Source: CAYJLC01 sp044426355 | Lineage (GTDB): Bacteria; Bacillota; Clostridia; Oscillospirales; Butyricicoccaceae | DNA: 30,117 nt | NCBI GenBank assembly: GCA_044426355.1 | Contig: JAWXUO010000023.1 | Location: 1 to 30,117, forward strand | Direction of reading: 5' to 3' | Shown: piece by piece, positions 7,944 through 15,949 of the stretch | How the letters are laid out: each line of letters opens with the position of its first letter | Position numbering within the stretch: the stretch's first letter is position 1 | Position numbers and translations under genes: made by a program | The notes under the pieces: generated by a model | What the model was told of the DNA's origin: nothing | The model's database searches: none | The model's input: the letters and a program-made list of their open reading frames with translations, nothing else

Positions 7944-9914
7944 ATGCTAGTATATAATTTAACTGCAGAGTATTCGATGCTAGTTATTCTTTTTGTAGCA
8001 TTTTTTAGTTTTTATACAAATTATAAAGAAAATACACATCTTAATATAATTTTAAAAACATCATATTTTTTAACATTTTTAACTATAGTATTTGCTATAA
8101 TATGTGGTTATTTGGCTGAGTATGTCACGACTATAAATGTACCATTACTGTATACCGTTAACACGATTTATTTTATATTAATACCGTCGTTTAGCCTATC
8201 TTATCTAACTTTTTGTATTGTTATAGCATCTGTTAATCAAGACCCAAAAATCGTTCAAAATACTATAAATAATATGCTGAAATTTCGTTTTGCATATATA
8301 ATAATTTTATGTATAAATATTGTAAATGGAAATGTTTTCACTGTAACTACAACAAATGGTTTTGAAGCAGGTCCGTGGTTTAATTTACCATATATATTTG
8401 CTTTAATGGTAATATTTATAAATGTTTTACAAGTTTTTTTAAAGAGAAAAAATGTAAATAAAAAGAATGTTTTAGTTTTACTTACAACTTTATTTTTAAC
8501 AACACTCGCTATAATGATACGTTCTGTGTATCCAGTAGTTATCACAACTGCTCTTATGAGTAATATGAATATATTAGCGATACATATGTTTTTAATTAAT
8601 CGTAAAAAATCTGTAAATCAGCTAACTGGTGCGAATAATTTCCTTGCTCTACGTGATAATATGAACGGTTATATTAAAAAAGATACAGATTTTTCGTTAT
8701 ATGTTATAAGTTTAAGAGATTTTAAAACTATAAACAAAAGAAATGGTTTTGATTTCGGAGATAAATCACTAAAAAAAGTATGCAAAATCCTATTTAGTAC
8801 TTTCAATTACGAAGAAGTTTATAGATACCGTGGCGAAGAATTTGCGATTTTGCTTCAAAAAGATAAAAAAAGAGATTTTTTAATACATAAAGCACTAGAA
8901 AAACTAGAAAAACCTATAGATATAGACGATATAGAGTTAATTAATTTAAATATATGTTGCGTTCGTGTGGATTACAAAACTTTTGGTATGACTGTAAACG
9001 AGCTTGTAACTGCTGCCGAATATGCTACGAGTATATTAAAAGAACCACATTGTGAAAAAAATTATTTATATGACACTTTAGTTGTAAAAGAAATTATTGA
9101 AAAAGGTCGTATGATTCAACAAATTAAATCTGCTATCGAAAATAGAATGTTTAAAATGTGTTATCAACCGATGTATTCAGTAAAAGAAGGTAAATTTACT
9201 CAAGCTGAGGCACTTGTACGTATGACAAATGCTGAAGGTGGGATTATTTACCCGTCAGAATTTATTGATATTGCCGAAACAACAGACCTAATTATTCCAA
9301 TGACTTATGTTATACTTGACATTGTTTGCGAGGATTATAGACGTTTGCTTGATAAATACGGAGATGATTTATTGCTAGACGCAATCTCTGTAAACTTCCC
9401 ATATCATATATTTTTAAAAATAAATATGGAAGATAAAGTATCTGAAATTTTAAATAAATATAATTTATTACCAAAACATATCAAAATAGAGATAACCGAA
9501 AGAACTCTTATTTCTGAAAATAGTACGATGACGCAAACGATGAATAGTATGTTAAATACTGGTTTTGCGTTTGAACTAGATGATTTTGGCGTAGATTATT
9601 CTAATATTAGTACGTTTTTAGAACTACCTCTTAACATTATAAAAATTGACCGAAGCGTATTATTATCTGCTATGTGTAGCGAAAATAATAAAAATTTCTT
9701 TAAACATTTAACTTCAGGGATTAGTGCAACAGGTCGTATAATTATCGTTGAGGGTGTTGAAGATAAAGACCAGTTAGATTTTGTTTTTGAGGCAAATTGT
9801 GAATTTGTTCAAGGTTATATTTTTTCAAAACCTTTGTTTTATAAAGATTTTGAAAACTTTATAGAGAAAGATTCTCAATATAAACTTATAAATAAAGTTT
9901 TACAATCAACTTAA
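7944..9914 (+). CDS. Membrane c-di-GMP phosphodiesterase, tandem paralogue of 5949-7925
   Basis: At 656 residues it has the same domain order as the upstream gene and near-identical motif spacing. About seven TM segments are followed by a GGDEF domain with RYRGEEF (first Gly of the motif is Arg) and again SLRDFK lacking the metal aspartate. The EAL domain is intact: AEALVRM, SVNFPYH, IEITERT, DDFGVDYSN, IIKIDRS, VEGVED and VQGYIFSKP. The N-terminal membrane part is the least conserved between the two copies, which suggests different input signals feeding the same output. RBS GAGAGGAG lies before ATG 7944. No separate terminator is visible after the gene; the hairpin at 9985-10027 is the first one transcription would meet. 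Confidence 0.88.
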   Translation: MLVYNLTAEYSMLVILFVAFFSFYTNYKENTHLNIILKTSYFLTFLTIVFAIICGYLAEYVTTINVPLLYTVNTIYFILIPSFSLSYLTFCIVIASVNQDPKIVQNTINNMLKFRFAYIIILCINIVNGNVFTVTTTNGFEAGPWFNLPYIFALMVIFINVLQVFLKRKNVNKKNVLVLLTTLFLTTLAIMIRSVYPVVITTALMSNMNILAIHMFLINRKKSVNQLTGANNFLALRDNMNGYIKKDTDFSLYVISLRDFKTINKRNGFDFGDKSLKKVCKILFSTFNYEEVYRYRGEEFAILLQKDKKRDFLIHKALEKLEKPIDIDDIELINLNICCVRVDYKTFGMTVNELVTAAEYATSILKEPHCEKNYLYDTLVVKEIIEKGRMIQQIKSAIENRMFKMCYQPMYSVKEGKFTQAEALVRMTNAEGGIIYPSEFIDIAETTDLIIPMTYVILDIVCEDYRRLLDKYGDDLLLDAISVNFPYHIFLKINMEDKVSEILNKYNLLPKHIKIEITERTLISENSTMTQTMNSMLNTGFAFELDDFGVDYSNISTFLELPLNIIKIDRSVLLSAMCSENNKNFFKHLTSGISATGRIIIVEGVEDKDQLDFVFEANCEFVQGYIFSKPLFYKDFENFIEKDSQYKLINKVLQST

Positions 9915-9930
9915 ATTTTTAAAAAAAGTA

Positions 9931-9959
9931 TTGACAATGTTTAAAAACTGTGTTATTGT
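9931..9959 (+). promoter_or_regulatory. Promoter of the MATE-aminotransferase unit
   Basis: TTGACA (9931-9936), 17-nt spacer, TATTGT (9954-9959). It begins 17 nt after the preceding stop codon. The first hairpin starts about 25 nt after the -10. Confidence 0.7.
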
Positions 9960-9984
9960 AATACTCAATTAGAAATAATAAAAC

Positions 9985-10027
9985 AAAGACGTTTTAGCGA
10001 TTATAGCTTAAACGTCTTTTCTTTTTT
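9985..10027 (+). terminator. Leader hairpin/terminator before the MATE gene (possible attenuator)
   Basis: AAAGACGTTTTAGC (9985-9998) pairs with GCTTAAACGTCTTT (10006-10019), 13 of 14 positions, followed by T-rich TTTTCTTTTTT. It lies between the promoter at 9931 and the ATG at 10058, so as a terminator it would attenuate that gene. It could also simply end the upstream EAL transcript. Its layout matches the leader at 12892-12990 (see findings). Confidence 0.75.
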
Positions 10028-10057
10028 AATTAAAACGAACGGAGAGTTTAAAAATAA

Positions 10058-11398
10058 ATGGAAGAATTATTTGATAAAAAAAAGATTTTAAAATTAATAA
10101 TACCAGTGGCAATAGAGCAAACATTGGTAGTTGTCGTAGGCATAGCCGATATGATGATGGTATCTAGTTCAGGAGAGTCGGCTGTTTCTGGAATATCTTT
10201 AGTAAACTCGATATGTATACTTTTGATAATGATTTTTACAGCTCTCGCATCTGGTGGCTCGATAATAGTCGCTCAATACATAGGCAGTAAAGATAGGGAG
10301 AGAGCTTGTAAAGCAACCAGCCAAGTAATCCTTGTTTGTATTTTAATATCGACCACACTTTCGTTTATAATGCTTATATTTTCAGAAAGCTTGTTAAGAT
10401 TAATTTATGGTTCGGTAGACCAAAGCGTTATGGATAGTGCGATAATATATTTCAAAATATCAATTTATTCATTTCCGTTTTTAGCGTTATATAATGCAAC
10501 TACTGCAATGTTTCGTGTTATGAACAACGCAAAAATATCTATGAAAATGTCGTTTTTCATGAATTTATTAAACATTTCACTAAACGCATTATTTATTTAT
10601 AAATTTAATTTAGGAGTTGCAGGAGTTGCATATTCTACATTAATTTCAAGATGTATCGCATCTGTAATGATTGTAAATTTACTAAGAAATGATAATAATT
10701 ATGTTTATATTGATAAACACTTTAAACTTGGTGTAGACAAAGCCATGATAAAAAGAATCTTAAATATTTCTATACCACAAGCTTTAGAAAATAGCATGTT
10801 CCAAGTAGGTAAACTTTTTACACAAAGCTTAATTTCGAGTTTTGGAACAGCTGCAATTGCAGCAAATGCTTGTGCTACAAATGTCGAACTTATGTGTAAT
10901 ATCCCGATAATTTCGATGGGGGTTTCGCTTATAACAATAGTTGGTCAATGCGTAGGGTATGGCGATTATGAACAGGCGAGAAGAAACACTAAAAAAATAC
11001 TAGGCTACACTTATATGTTTGTAATTCCACTAAATATTCTGTTATTTATTTTTGCACCTTTGATAGCTAGTGGATATAATTTAAGCGAACAAGGAACGAT
11101 ATATGCAATCGAACTAATAAGATATTACAATATCTGCTGTATGTGTATTTCGCCGTTATCTTTTGTATTACCAAATGCATTAAAAGCTTCTGGAGATGTT
11201 AAATATACATTGAGAATTAGCGTGTTTTCTATGTGGGTTTTCAGAATAGGTTCAGCGTATTTAATTACATATTTATTCGATTTAAACGTTTTAGGTGTTT
11301 GGATTGCAATGACGTTAGATTGGGCTGTTCGCTCAACTTCAAATGTTATTCGATTTAGAGGTAATGCTTGGGAAACTAAAGCAGTAACAAGACGATAA
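10058..11398 (+). CDS. MATE-family multidrug/Na+ antiporter
   Basis: This 446-residue integral membrane protein has the usual MATE length and about 12 hydrophobic helices in two similar halves. The N-terminus (KKILKLIIPVAIEQTL...ADMMMVSS) is the standard MATE/NorM opening, in which the first helix ends near a VD/AD-MMMV motif. Family members export cationic drugs or metabolites in exchange for Na+ or H+. The start codon follows GGAGAG by 11 nt. No terminator separates it from the aminotransferase 54 nt downstream, so the two probably share the leader-controlled transcript. By inference it might export an amino-acid or 2-oxo-acid product; a drug-efflux role is equally possible. Confidence 0.9.
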   Translation: MEELFDKKKILKLIIPVAIEQTLVVVVGIADMMMVSSSGESAVSGISLVNSICILLIMIFTALASGGSIIVAQYIGSKDRERACKATSQVILVCILISTTLSFIMLIFSESLLRLIYGSVDQSVMDSAIIYFKISIYSFPFLALYNATTAMFRVMNNAKISMKMSFFMNLLNISLNALFIYKFNLGVAGVAYSTLISRCIASVMIVNLLRNDNNYVYIDKHFKLGVDKAMIKRILNISIPQALENSMFQVGKLFTQSLISSFGTAAIAANACATNVELMCNIPIISMGVSLITIVGQCVGYGDYEQARRNTKKILGYTYMFVIPLNILLFIFAPLIASGYNLSEQGTIYAIELIRYYNICCMCISPLSFVLPNALKASGDVKYTLRISVFSMWVFRIGSAYLITYLFDLNVLGVWIAMTLDWAVRSTSNVIRFRGNAWETKAVTRR

Positions 11399-11452
11399 AT
11401 CTATAAAAATTAAAAAAAATAATTAAACAACATAAACAAAAGGAGAAAAATT

Positions 11453-12634
11453 ATGGAGTACAAATTAGCAGACAAAATCAAGAACACTGGAACAAGTGGC
11501 ATTAGAATCGCTATGGAAAGAACAGCTTTGATACCAGAATGTATATCATTCGGTATTGGAAATCCTGCACCAGAAGCAATTCCGACAGAAAAAATTCTAA
11601 ACTCTATTAGAAAAGTTATCGAAGGCGACCCTATGAAAATTTTGCAATATGGTTCTGGATTTGGGTTTCAACCACTTGTTGACCACACTTTAAATCACTT
11701 AATAAATGATTTGAATTTACCAAAAGAAGACAACTCTCTTACTTTAATTAATGGTTCTGGACATGGTTTAGGTTTACTTCCTCGTGTTTTATGTGATGCA
11801 GGTGACGTAGTATTTGCAGACGAATTTACATTTCCAAACGGTGTAAATGCAGCCAAAGCAAATGGTGCTATAATAGAATCTATAAAAATGGATAAATTTG
11901 GAATGATACCTGAAGAACTTGAAAAATCAGCAAAAAAAGGAAAAGGGAAGTATATTTACTTAATACCAAATTTCCATAATCCAACAGGTATTACAATACC
12001 ACTTGAAAGACGTAAAGAACTTTATGAAATAGCTAGAAAATATGACCTTGTTATTTATGAAGATGACCCATACGGAGAAATCAGATTTACTGGTGAAAGA
12101 GTTCCAAGCTTTAAATCGTTTGATACAGATAACAGAGTTATTTTTGCAGGTTCGTATTCAAAAGTTATGTCAGCAGGTATTCGTGTAGGATATTTATATG
12201 GTCCTACAAAATTAATTCAAGTAATTAATGATGTTAAAGGTTGCTCTGATGGTGGTAGTGCATTTTTAAATCAAATGACAGTATCTTTCACTTTAGACCA
12301 AGTTGAGTATGCTCCATATATTCAAAATATTTGCGATATTTATGGTAAAAAATGTAAAATACTTACAGATTCTATCAAAGAATATTGTTCTGATAAATTT
12401 ACTTTTATCGAGCCTGAGGGTGGTATGTTTTTATGGCTTGATGCACCAAAAGATTTAGATATTGAAGCGTTTTTTGATAAATGTTTAGAAAACAAAGTTT
12501 GCGTACTGCCGTCATCTGGTTTTGCAACATCTTCGAACAATGGACATTCTTTTAGATTAAACTTTACAGCACTTTCAGATGATAAAATTGTTGAAGGTAT
12601 TAAACGTTTAGGTAAAGTAACACACGAATTTTAA
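11453..12634 (+). CDS. PLP-dependent class I/II aminotransferase (ARO8/2-aminoadipate type)
   Basis: The 393-residue fold-type I aminotransferase has NPAPE near residue 37, PNFHNPTG (172-179; N176 contacts PLP), YEDDPYGE (202-209, cofactor aspartate) and the Schiff-base lysine K237 in SYSKVMSAGIRVGY. It resembles the KatII/LysN/MocR-domain group that transaminates aromatic, branched-chain or 2-aminoadipate substrates. It has no N-terminal GntR DNA-binding domain, so it is an enzyme rather than a MocR regulator. RBS AAAGGAG is nine nt before the ATG. It is the second gene after the MATE exporter and ends at the terminator 12645-12676. The exact substrate cannot be read from sequence. Confidence 0.88.
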   Translation: MEYKLADKIKNTGTSGIRIAMERTALIPECISFGIGNPAPEAIPTEKILNSIRKVIEGDPMKILQYGSGFGFQPLVDHTLNHLINDLNLPKEDNSLTLINGSGHGLGLLPRVLCDAGDVVFADEFTFPNGVNAAKANGAIIESIKMDKFGMIPEELEKSAKKGKGKYIYLIPNFHNPTGITIPLERRKELYEIARKYDLVIYEDDPYGEIRFTGERVPSFKSFDTDNRVIFAGSYSKVMSAGIRVGYLYGPTKLIQVINDVKGCSDGGSAFLNQMTVSFTLDQVEYAPYIQNICDIYGKKCKILTDSIKEYCSDKFTFIEPEGGMFLWLDAPKDLDIEAFFDKCLENKVCVLPSSGFATSSNNGHSFRLNFTALSDDKIVEGIKRLGKVTHEF

Positions 12635-12644
12635 ATTATACATT

Positions 12645-12676
12645 AAAACTGCTGTATTTTAATATATAGCAGTTTT
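12645..12676 (+). terminator. Terminator of the MATE-aminotransferase unit
   Basis: AAAACTGCT (12645-12653) and AGCAGTTTT (12668-12676) form a stem with a short AT-rich loop. The stem is followed by a moderately T-rich tract. Confidence 0.75.
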
Positions 12677-12891
12677 AACTTTTACTTTAATATAAGTTTA
12701 AAGTCTTTTTTCTAGCTATTATACAAAAATGCTAAAAAAGTATATTTAAAACTGTACAATAAGTACAAAAATGTTCATTGTATAAATGCAATATGCTTAA
12801 AAACATAGCAAAATATATAACTAAATTAGTTAGTTTTTAGCTAAAATAACAACGTATCTTGTATTCTATTAAAAAAACTTAAAAAAAAGTG
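12677..12891. other. AT-rich intergenic stretch, nothing recognised
   Basis: The gap between genes is 12635-13099. Its left end is the terminator and its right half is the leader described separately. The middle is AT-rich with short imperfect repeats (AACTAAATTAGTTAG near 12820) and no credible ORF or promoter. Confidence 0.5.
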
Positions 12892-12920
12892 TTGACAAAT
12901 ATATTTAAATGTATTAGAAT
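12892..12920 (+). promoter_or_regulatory. Promoter of the eight-gene dehydrogenase-opp operon
   Basis: TTGACA (12892-12897), 17-nt spacer, TAGAAT (12915-12920), 179 nt before the first ATG. The same spacer and the same 23-nt distance to ACAAAG occur in the promoter at 9931. Confidence 0.8.
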
Positions 12921-12945
12921 AAATACAAGTTAAAACCGAGGGAAC

Positions 12946-12990
12946 AAAGGTGTTTATAGTTAAAGCTATAAACACCTTTTCTTTTATTTA
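12946..12990 (+). terminator. First leader hairpin of the dehydrogenase-opp operon
   Basis: AAAGGTGTTTATAG (12946-12959) and CTATAAACACCTTT (12966-12979) form a perfect 14-bp stem with a 6-nt loop. The stem is followed by TTTTCTTTTATTT. It has the form of an intrinsic terminator within the leader. Confidence 0.85.
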
Positions 12991-12996
12991 ATGAAC

Positions 12997-13037
12997 AAAG
13001 GCGTTCGTATTACTTATGTAGTACGGACGCTTTTTTT
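12997..13037 (+). terminator. Second leader hairpin of the dehydrogenase-opp operon
   Basis: AAAGGCGTTCGTATTAC (12997-13013), loop TTAT, then GTAGTACGGACGC and seven T. The three departures from perfect complementarity are all G-U wobbles. It starts with GAACAAAGG, the same motif that opens the first hairpin. Confidence 0.85.
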
Positions 13038-13099
13038 ATAAACAACGATGTTTGTAAAATGATATTAACGAAAAAATAGATGATTAAGGAGAATGTTAC

Positions 13100-14113
13100 A
13101 TGAAAGTTGTAGTTTTTAGAGGAGCAAATTTTGAAAAGCTTTACGGAGCAGGATATGATACAGAGTTTTTTGATAATCAATGGAAAACGAATTTATCGAA
13201 AATACCAGAAGTTACAGAGATTGTATATGAAAATAGTAGCAGAGATAAAGAATATCTTAAAGAAAAGCTAAAAGATGCCGACGCTGGTATAAGTTTAATG
13301 ATATTTGATAATTTTTTAGACGAAGAACTTTTTAAAGCTTGTCCTAAACTAAAATATGTTGCAACTGGTGCACATGGTTTTGGTAAATTTGATGCAAAAG
13401 CTATGAAAGAATACAGCGTAACTGCTACAAATACAATTTATGGAGATGTAACGATAGCTCAGTTTGCAATGGGTCTTTTACTTGATATTTGTCACAATGT
13501 AGAAATTCATAGTAACTTTTATAAAAAAGATAAATGGCTTTTAGATGACCCAGGAATTAAAAAAATATTTACAAGACAATATGAACTTTACGGAAAAACA
13601 GTCGGTATATATGGTCTTGGTGGTATAGGTTTAAAATTCGCAGAAATGATTAGAGGTTTTGGAGTAAATGTTATCGCATATTCGAGAACGAAGAAAACAG
13701 GTGCTGAATATGACTTTATCGAGCAAGTTTCTTTCGATGAATTACTTGAAAGAAGTGATATAATTTCTATTCACTGCCCACTAACACAAGACACACAAAA
13801 CACTATAAATCAAGAAACTATTGCAAAAATGAAAGACGGCGTTATTATTATAAATACTGCACGAGGTGCAATTATAGATGAAGATGCATTATATGATGCT
13901 TTGCAATCTAAAAAAGTATATGCAGCTGGTCTTGATGTTGTATGTGGTGAACCAATTTCTAAACCTTGTAAATTAATGGAATGTGAAAATGCAAAAATTA
14001 CAGAACACATGGCGTGGATTACTATAGAATCAAAAATTCGTAGTACAGAAATAATGTGCGAAAACTTAGCAAACTGGATTAACGGAAATCCAACAAGTGT
14101 AATAAATAAGTAG
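13100..14113 (+). CDS. D-isomer-specific 2-hydroxyacid dehydrogenase
   Basis: This 337-residue NAD-dependent enzyme of the GyaR/SerA/LdhA superfamily has the nucleotide motif YGLGGIG (171-177) and the catalytic triad R255 (NTARG), E284 (VCGEP) and H303 (TEHMAW). It should reduce a 2-oxo acid to the D-2-hydroxy acid or the reverse. RBS AAGGAG is nine nt before the ATG. It is the first gene of an operon whose next member is an aminotransferase. The pair could interconvert an amino acid, its 2-oxo acid and its 2-hydroxy acid. The N-terminal substrate region (GAHGFGKFD) differs from the usual SxGxDxxD wording, so I cannot assign the substrate. Confidence 0.9.
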   Translation: MKVVVFRGANFEKLYGAGYDTEFFDNQWKTNLSKIPEVTEIVYENSSRDKEYLKEKLKDADAGISLMIFDNFLDEELFKACPKLKYVATGAHGFGKFDAKAMKEYSVTATNTIYGDVTIAQFAMGLLLDICHNVEIHSNFYKKDKWLLDDPGIKKIFTRQYELYGKTVGIYGLGGIGLKFAEMIRGFGVNVIAYSRTKKTGAEYDFIEQVSFDELLERSDIISIHCPLTQDTQNTINQETIAKMKDGVIIINTARGAIIDEDALYDALQSKKVYAAGLDVVCGEPISKPCKLMECENAKITEHMAWITIESKIRSTEIMCENLANWINGNPTSVINK

Positions 14114-14136
14114 AATATGATTTTGGAGGATTTACA

Positions 14137-15219
14137 ATGGACGCAAAAAAATTAATATGCAGAGCTTTAAGAGAAAAACCAATAACAGCACGAGCTAGTA
14201 GAAAAATAGGTAAGCCAATAGATTTTACAAAAATATCAGGTATGGGTCTTAACGAAAATGTTTTTGGAATGTCTAAAAGTGCAAACGAGGCTATACATAA
14301 AGCAGTTGACGAAGGATTTAGATATGGTGATTTCCAAGCATATAACCTAAAAAGTGCAATAGCAAATGAGTATGGCGTAGATATTTTAAATGTAATTACT
14401 GCTTCTGGTTCAAGCCCTATTATAGATACTATCGCATTAGCTTTTTTAGATGAAGGCGACGAAATGCTAACTTGCTTGCCAACATTCCATGCTTTTACAG
14501 ATGCAAGTTATGAAAACCTTGCAGTTCCAGTTTTTGTAGACCTTACAAAAGAATCTAAATTCAATTTAGATGGAATGCTTGAAAAAATTACAGCTAAAAC
14601 AAAACTTATCGTTATTTGTAATCCAAATAATCCAACTGGAACTTATGTTGCTAAAGAAGAAATTGAAGCATTTTTAGAAAAAGTCCCTGATGATATTATT
14701 GTAGTATTCGACGAAGCGTATATAGAATTTGCAACAGCTAAAGACTGTGTTAGCATGGTTGAATATATGAAAAAAAATCCTGAAAAACCAATTATTGTTT
14801 TAAGAACTTTCTCAAAATTTTATGGTCTTGCAGGTATAAGAGCAGGGTATTCACTAGCTTCAAAAGAAATTACAGCAGAGCTTTCTCGTTGTTCTGGTAC
14901 ATGGAATGTATCAAAACCTGCACAAGTAGGAGCTATAGAGGCTTTAAAAGACAAAGAACATTCAGCATATGTCTTAAAATCGGTAGAAGAAGGACGCAAT
15001 TATCTATCTAAAGAGCTTGAGGCACTAGGTTGTGAGGTTTTTAAATCGCAAACAAATTTTGTATATTATAATACACGAAAAGATACGAAAGAAGTTTTTG
15101 ATAAACTTTTAGAAATGGGAGTACATACAAGTGGTGGTCATGAGTATAATCGTGTAACTGTTGCTACTATGAAAGAAAACGAATTTTTTATTAAGTGTAT
15201 GAAGGAAATCATGCAATAA
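14137..15219 (+). CDS. HisC-like PLP aminotransferase (copy A, opp operon)
   Basis: This 360-residue fold-type I aminotransferase of the histidinol-phosphate aminotransferase group has GLNEN (37-41), CNPNNPTG (161-168), FDEAY (191-195), Schiff-base K227 in TFSKFYGLAGIRAGY, and R235. No other his gene is nearby. The C-terminal substrate region reads HTSGGHEYNRVTVATM, where HisC proteins usually carry a VRP arginine and RITIGT. A different acidic or aromatic amino acid is therefore a better guess than histidinol phosphate. It lies 23 nt after the dehydrogenase, in the same operon. A close paralogue sits at 22611-23681; the two are clearly alike along their whole length, roughly two thirds identical by eye. 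Confidence 0.87.
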   Translation: MDAKKLICRALREKPITARASRKIGKPIDFTKISGMGLNENVFGMSKSANEAIHKAVDEGFRYGDFQAYNLKSAIANEYGVDILNVITASGSSPIIDTIALAFLDEGDEMLTCLPTFHAFTDASYENLAVPVFVDLTKESKFNLDGMLEKITAKTKLIVICNPNNPTGTYVAKEEIEAFLEKVPDDIIVVFDEAYIEFATAKDCVSMVEYMKKNPEKPIIVLRTFSKFYGLAGIRAGYSLASKEITAELSRCSGTWNVSKPAQVGAIEALKDKEHSAYVLKSVEEGRNYLSKELEALGCEVFKSQTNFVYYNTRKDTKEVFDKLLEMGVHTSGGHEYNRVTVATMKENEFFIKCMKEIMQ

Positions 15220-15244
15220 AAAAATTATTTTAAGGGAGGCAATT

Positions 15245-15949
15245 ATGAAAAATTTTGTTATAACTATCGCAAGGGGATTTGGTAGTGGAGGAAAAGAGCT
15301 TGCTATGGAGCTTGCTAGTCAATTAAATATTAATTGCTACGAAAATAGAATTTTAGTTCTAGCTTCACAAATAACTAATCGAGAAACGGCAGAACTTTTA
15401 GAAATTGACGAAAAACTAAAAGGTGGTCTTATAAATAAATTAAAAAGACTTCCAAAATCTTCTGAGCCTGCAAATCCTAAATCAGTAGAAAAAAAATTCG
15501 AATCAGACGCAGAAATTTTCGAGTGTCAATGTGATATAATTCGAGATTTAGCTTCGAAAGAATCTTGTATTATAGTTGGTAAATGTGCCGACTATGTATT
15601 GCGTGATTTTGATAATGTAGTTAGTTTTTATGTAGAAGCACCGAGAAAATATTGCTTAAAAAGAGTTACAACAACTATGAACGTAGACGAATTAGAGGCA
15701 GGAAATCTTATTTCTAAAACAGATTCGTTTCGTGCTGAATATTACAAATACTACACAAATGGTAACTATTGGACAAATCCTGTAAACTACGATATGACTT
15801 TTAATATGGAGCGAGTAGGAAAAGATAAAGTTAAAGAAATTATAAAAAATTATCTTATAATTAAATTTGGTGAAGAAATCTTACAAGATGCTAAAAATTC
15901 GCCAACACTTTACAGTTATGCGACCAACACAAAGGAGGATAACAAATGA
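15245..15949 (+). CDS. Cytidylate kinase-like family protein (AAA P-loop)
   Basis: The 234-residue P-loop protein opens with ITIARGFGSGGKELA (G11-K17). That is the GSGGxEI form seen in the Cytidylate_kin_2 family, followed by a helix and the ENRILVLAS segment. IIVGKCADYVL around residue 114 is the second family landmark. Family members are common in Clostridia beside transporters and their substrate is mostly unproven; true cytidylate kinase activity should not be assumed. RBS AAGGGAGG precedes the ATG. Its stop codon overlaps the start of the first permease gene (ATGA at 15946-15949), which ties its translation to the transporter. Confidence 0.8.
   Translation: MKNFVITIARGFGSGGKELAMELASQLNINCYENRILVLASQITNRETAELLEIDEKLKGGLINKLKRLPKSSEPANPKSVEKKFESDAEIFECQCDIIRDLASKESCIIVGKCADYVLRDFDNVVSFYVEAPRKYCLKRVTTTMNVDELEAGNLISKTDSFRAEYYKYYTNGNYWTNPVNYDMTFNMERVGKDKVKEIIKNYLIIKFGEEILQDAKNSPTLYSYATNTKEDNK

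Noticed and set aside
5949..9914. Diguanylate cyclase activity for the two GGDEF-EAL proteins
   Set aside because: Both GGDEF domains lack the metal-binding aspartate and have an altered motif; only the EAL half looks catalytic.
12946..13037. ANTAR-type two-hairpin antitermination target
   Set aside because: ANTAR targets have hexanucleotide loops with A at position 1 and G at position 4. The loops here (TTAAAG and TTAT) do not fit.
14137..15219. Calling this gene hisC for histidine biosynthesis
   Set aside because: There are no other his genes, the substrate region differs from HisC, and it sits in a transporter operon. I keep only the family name.
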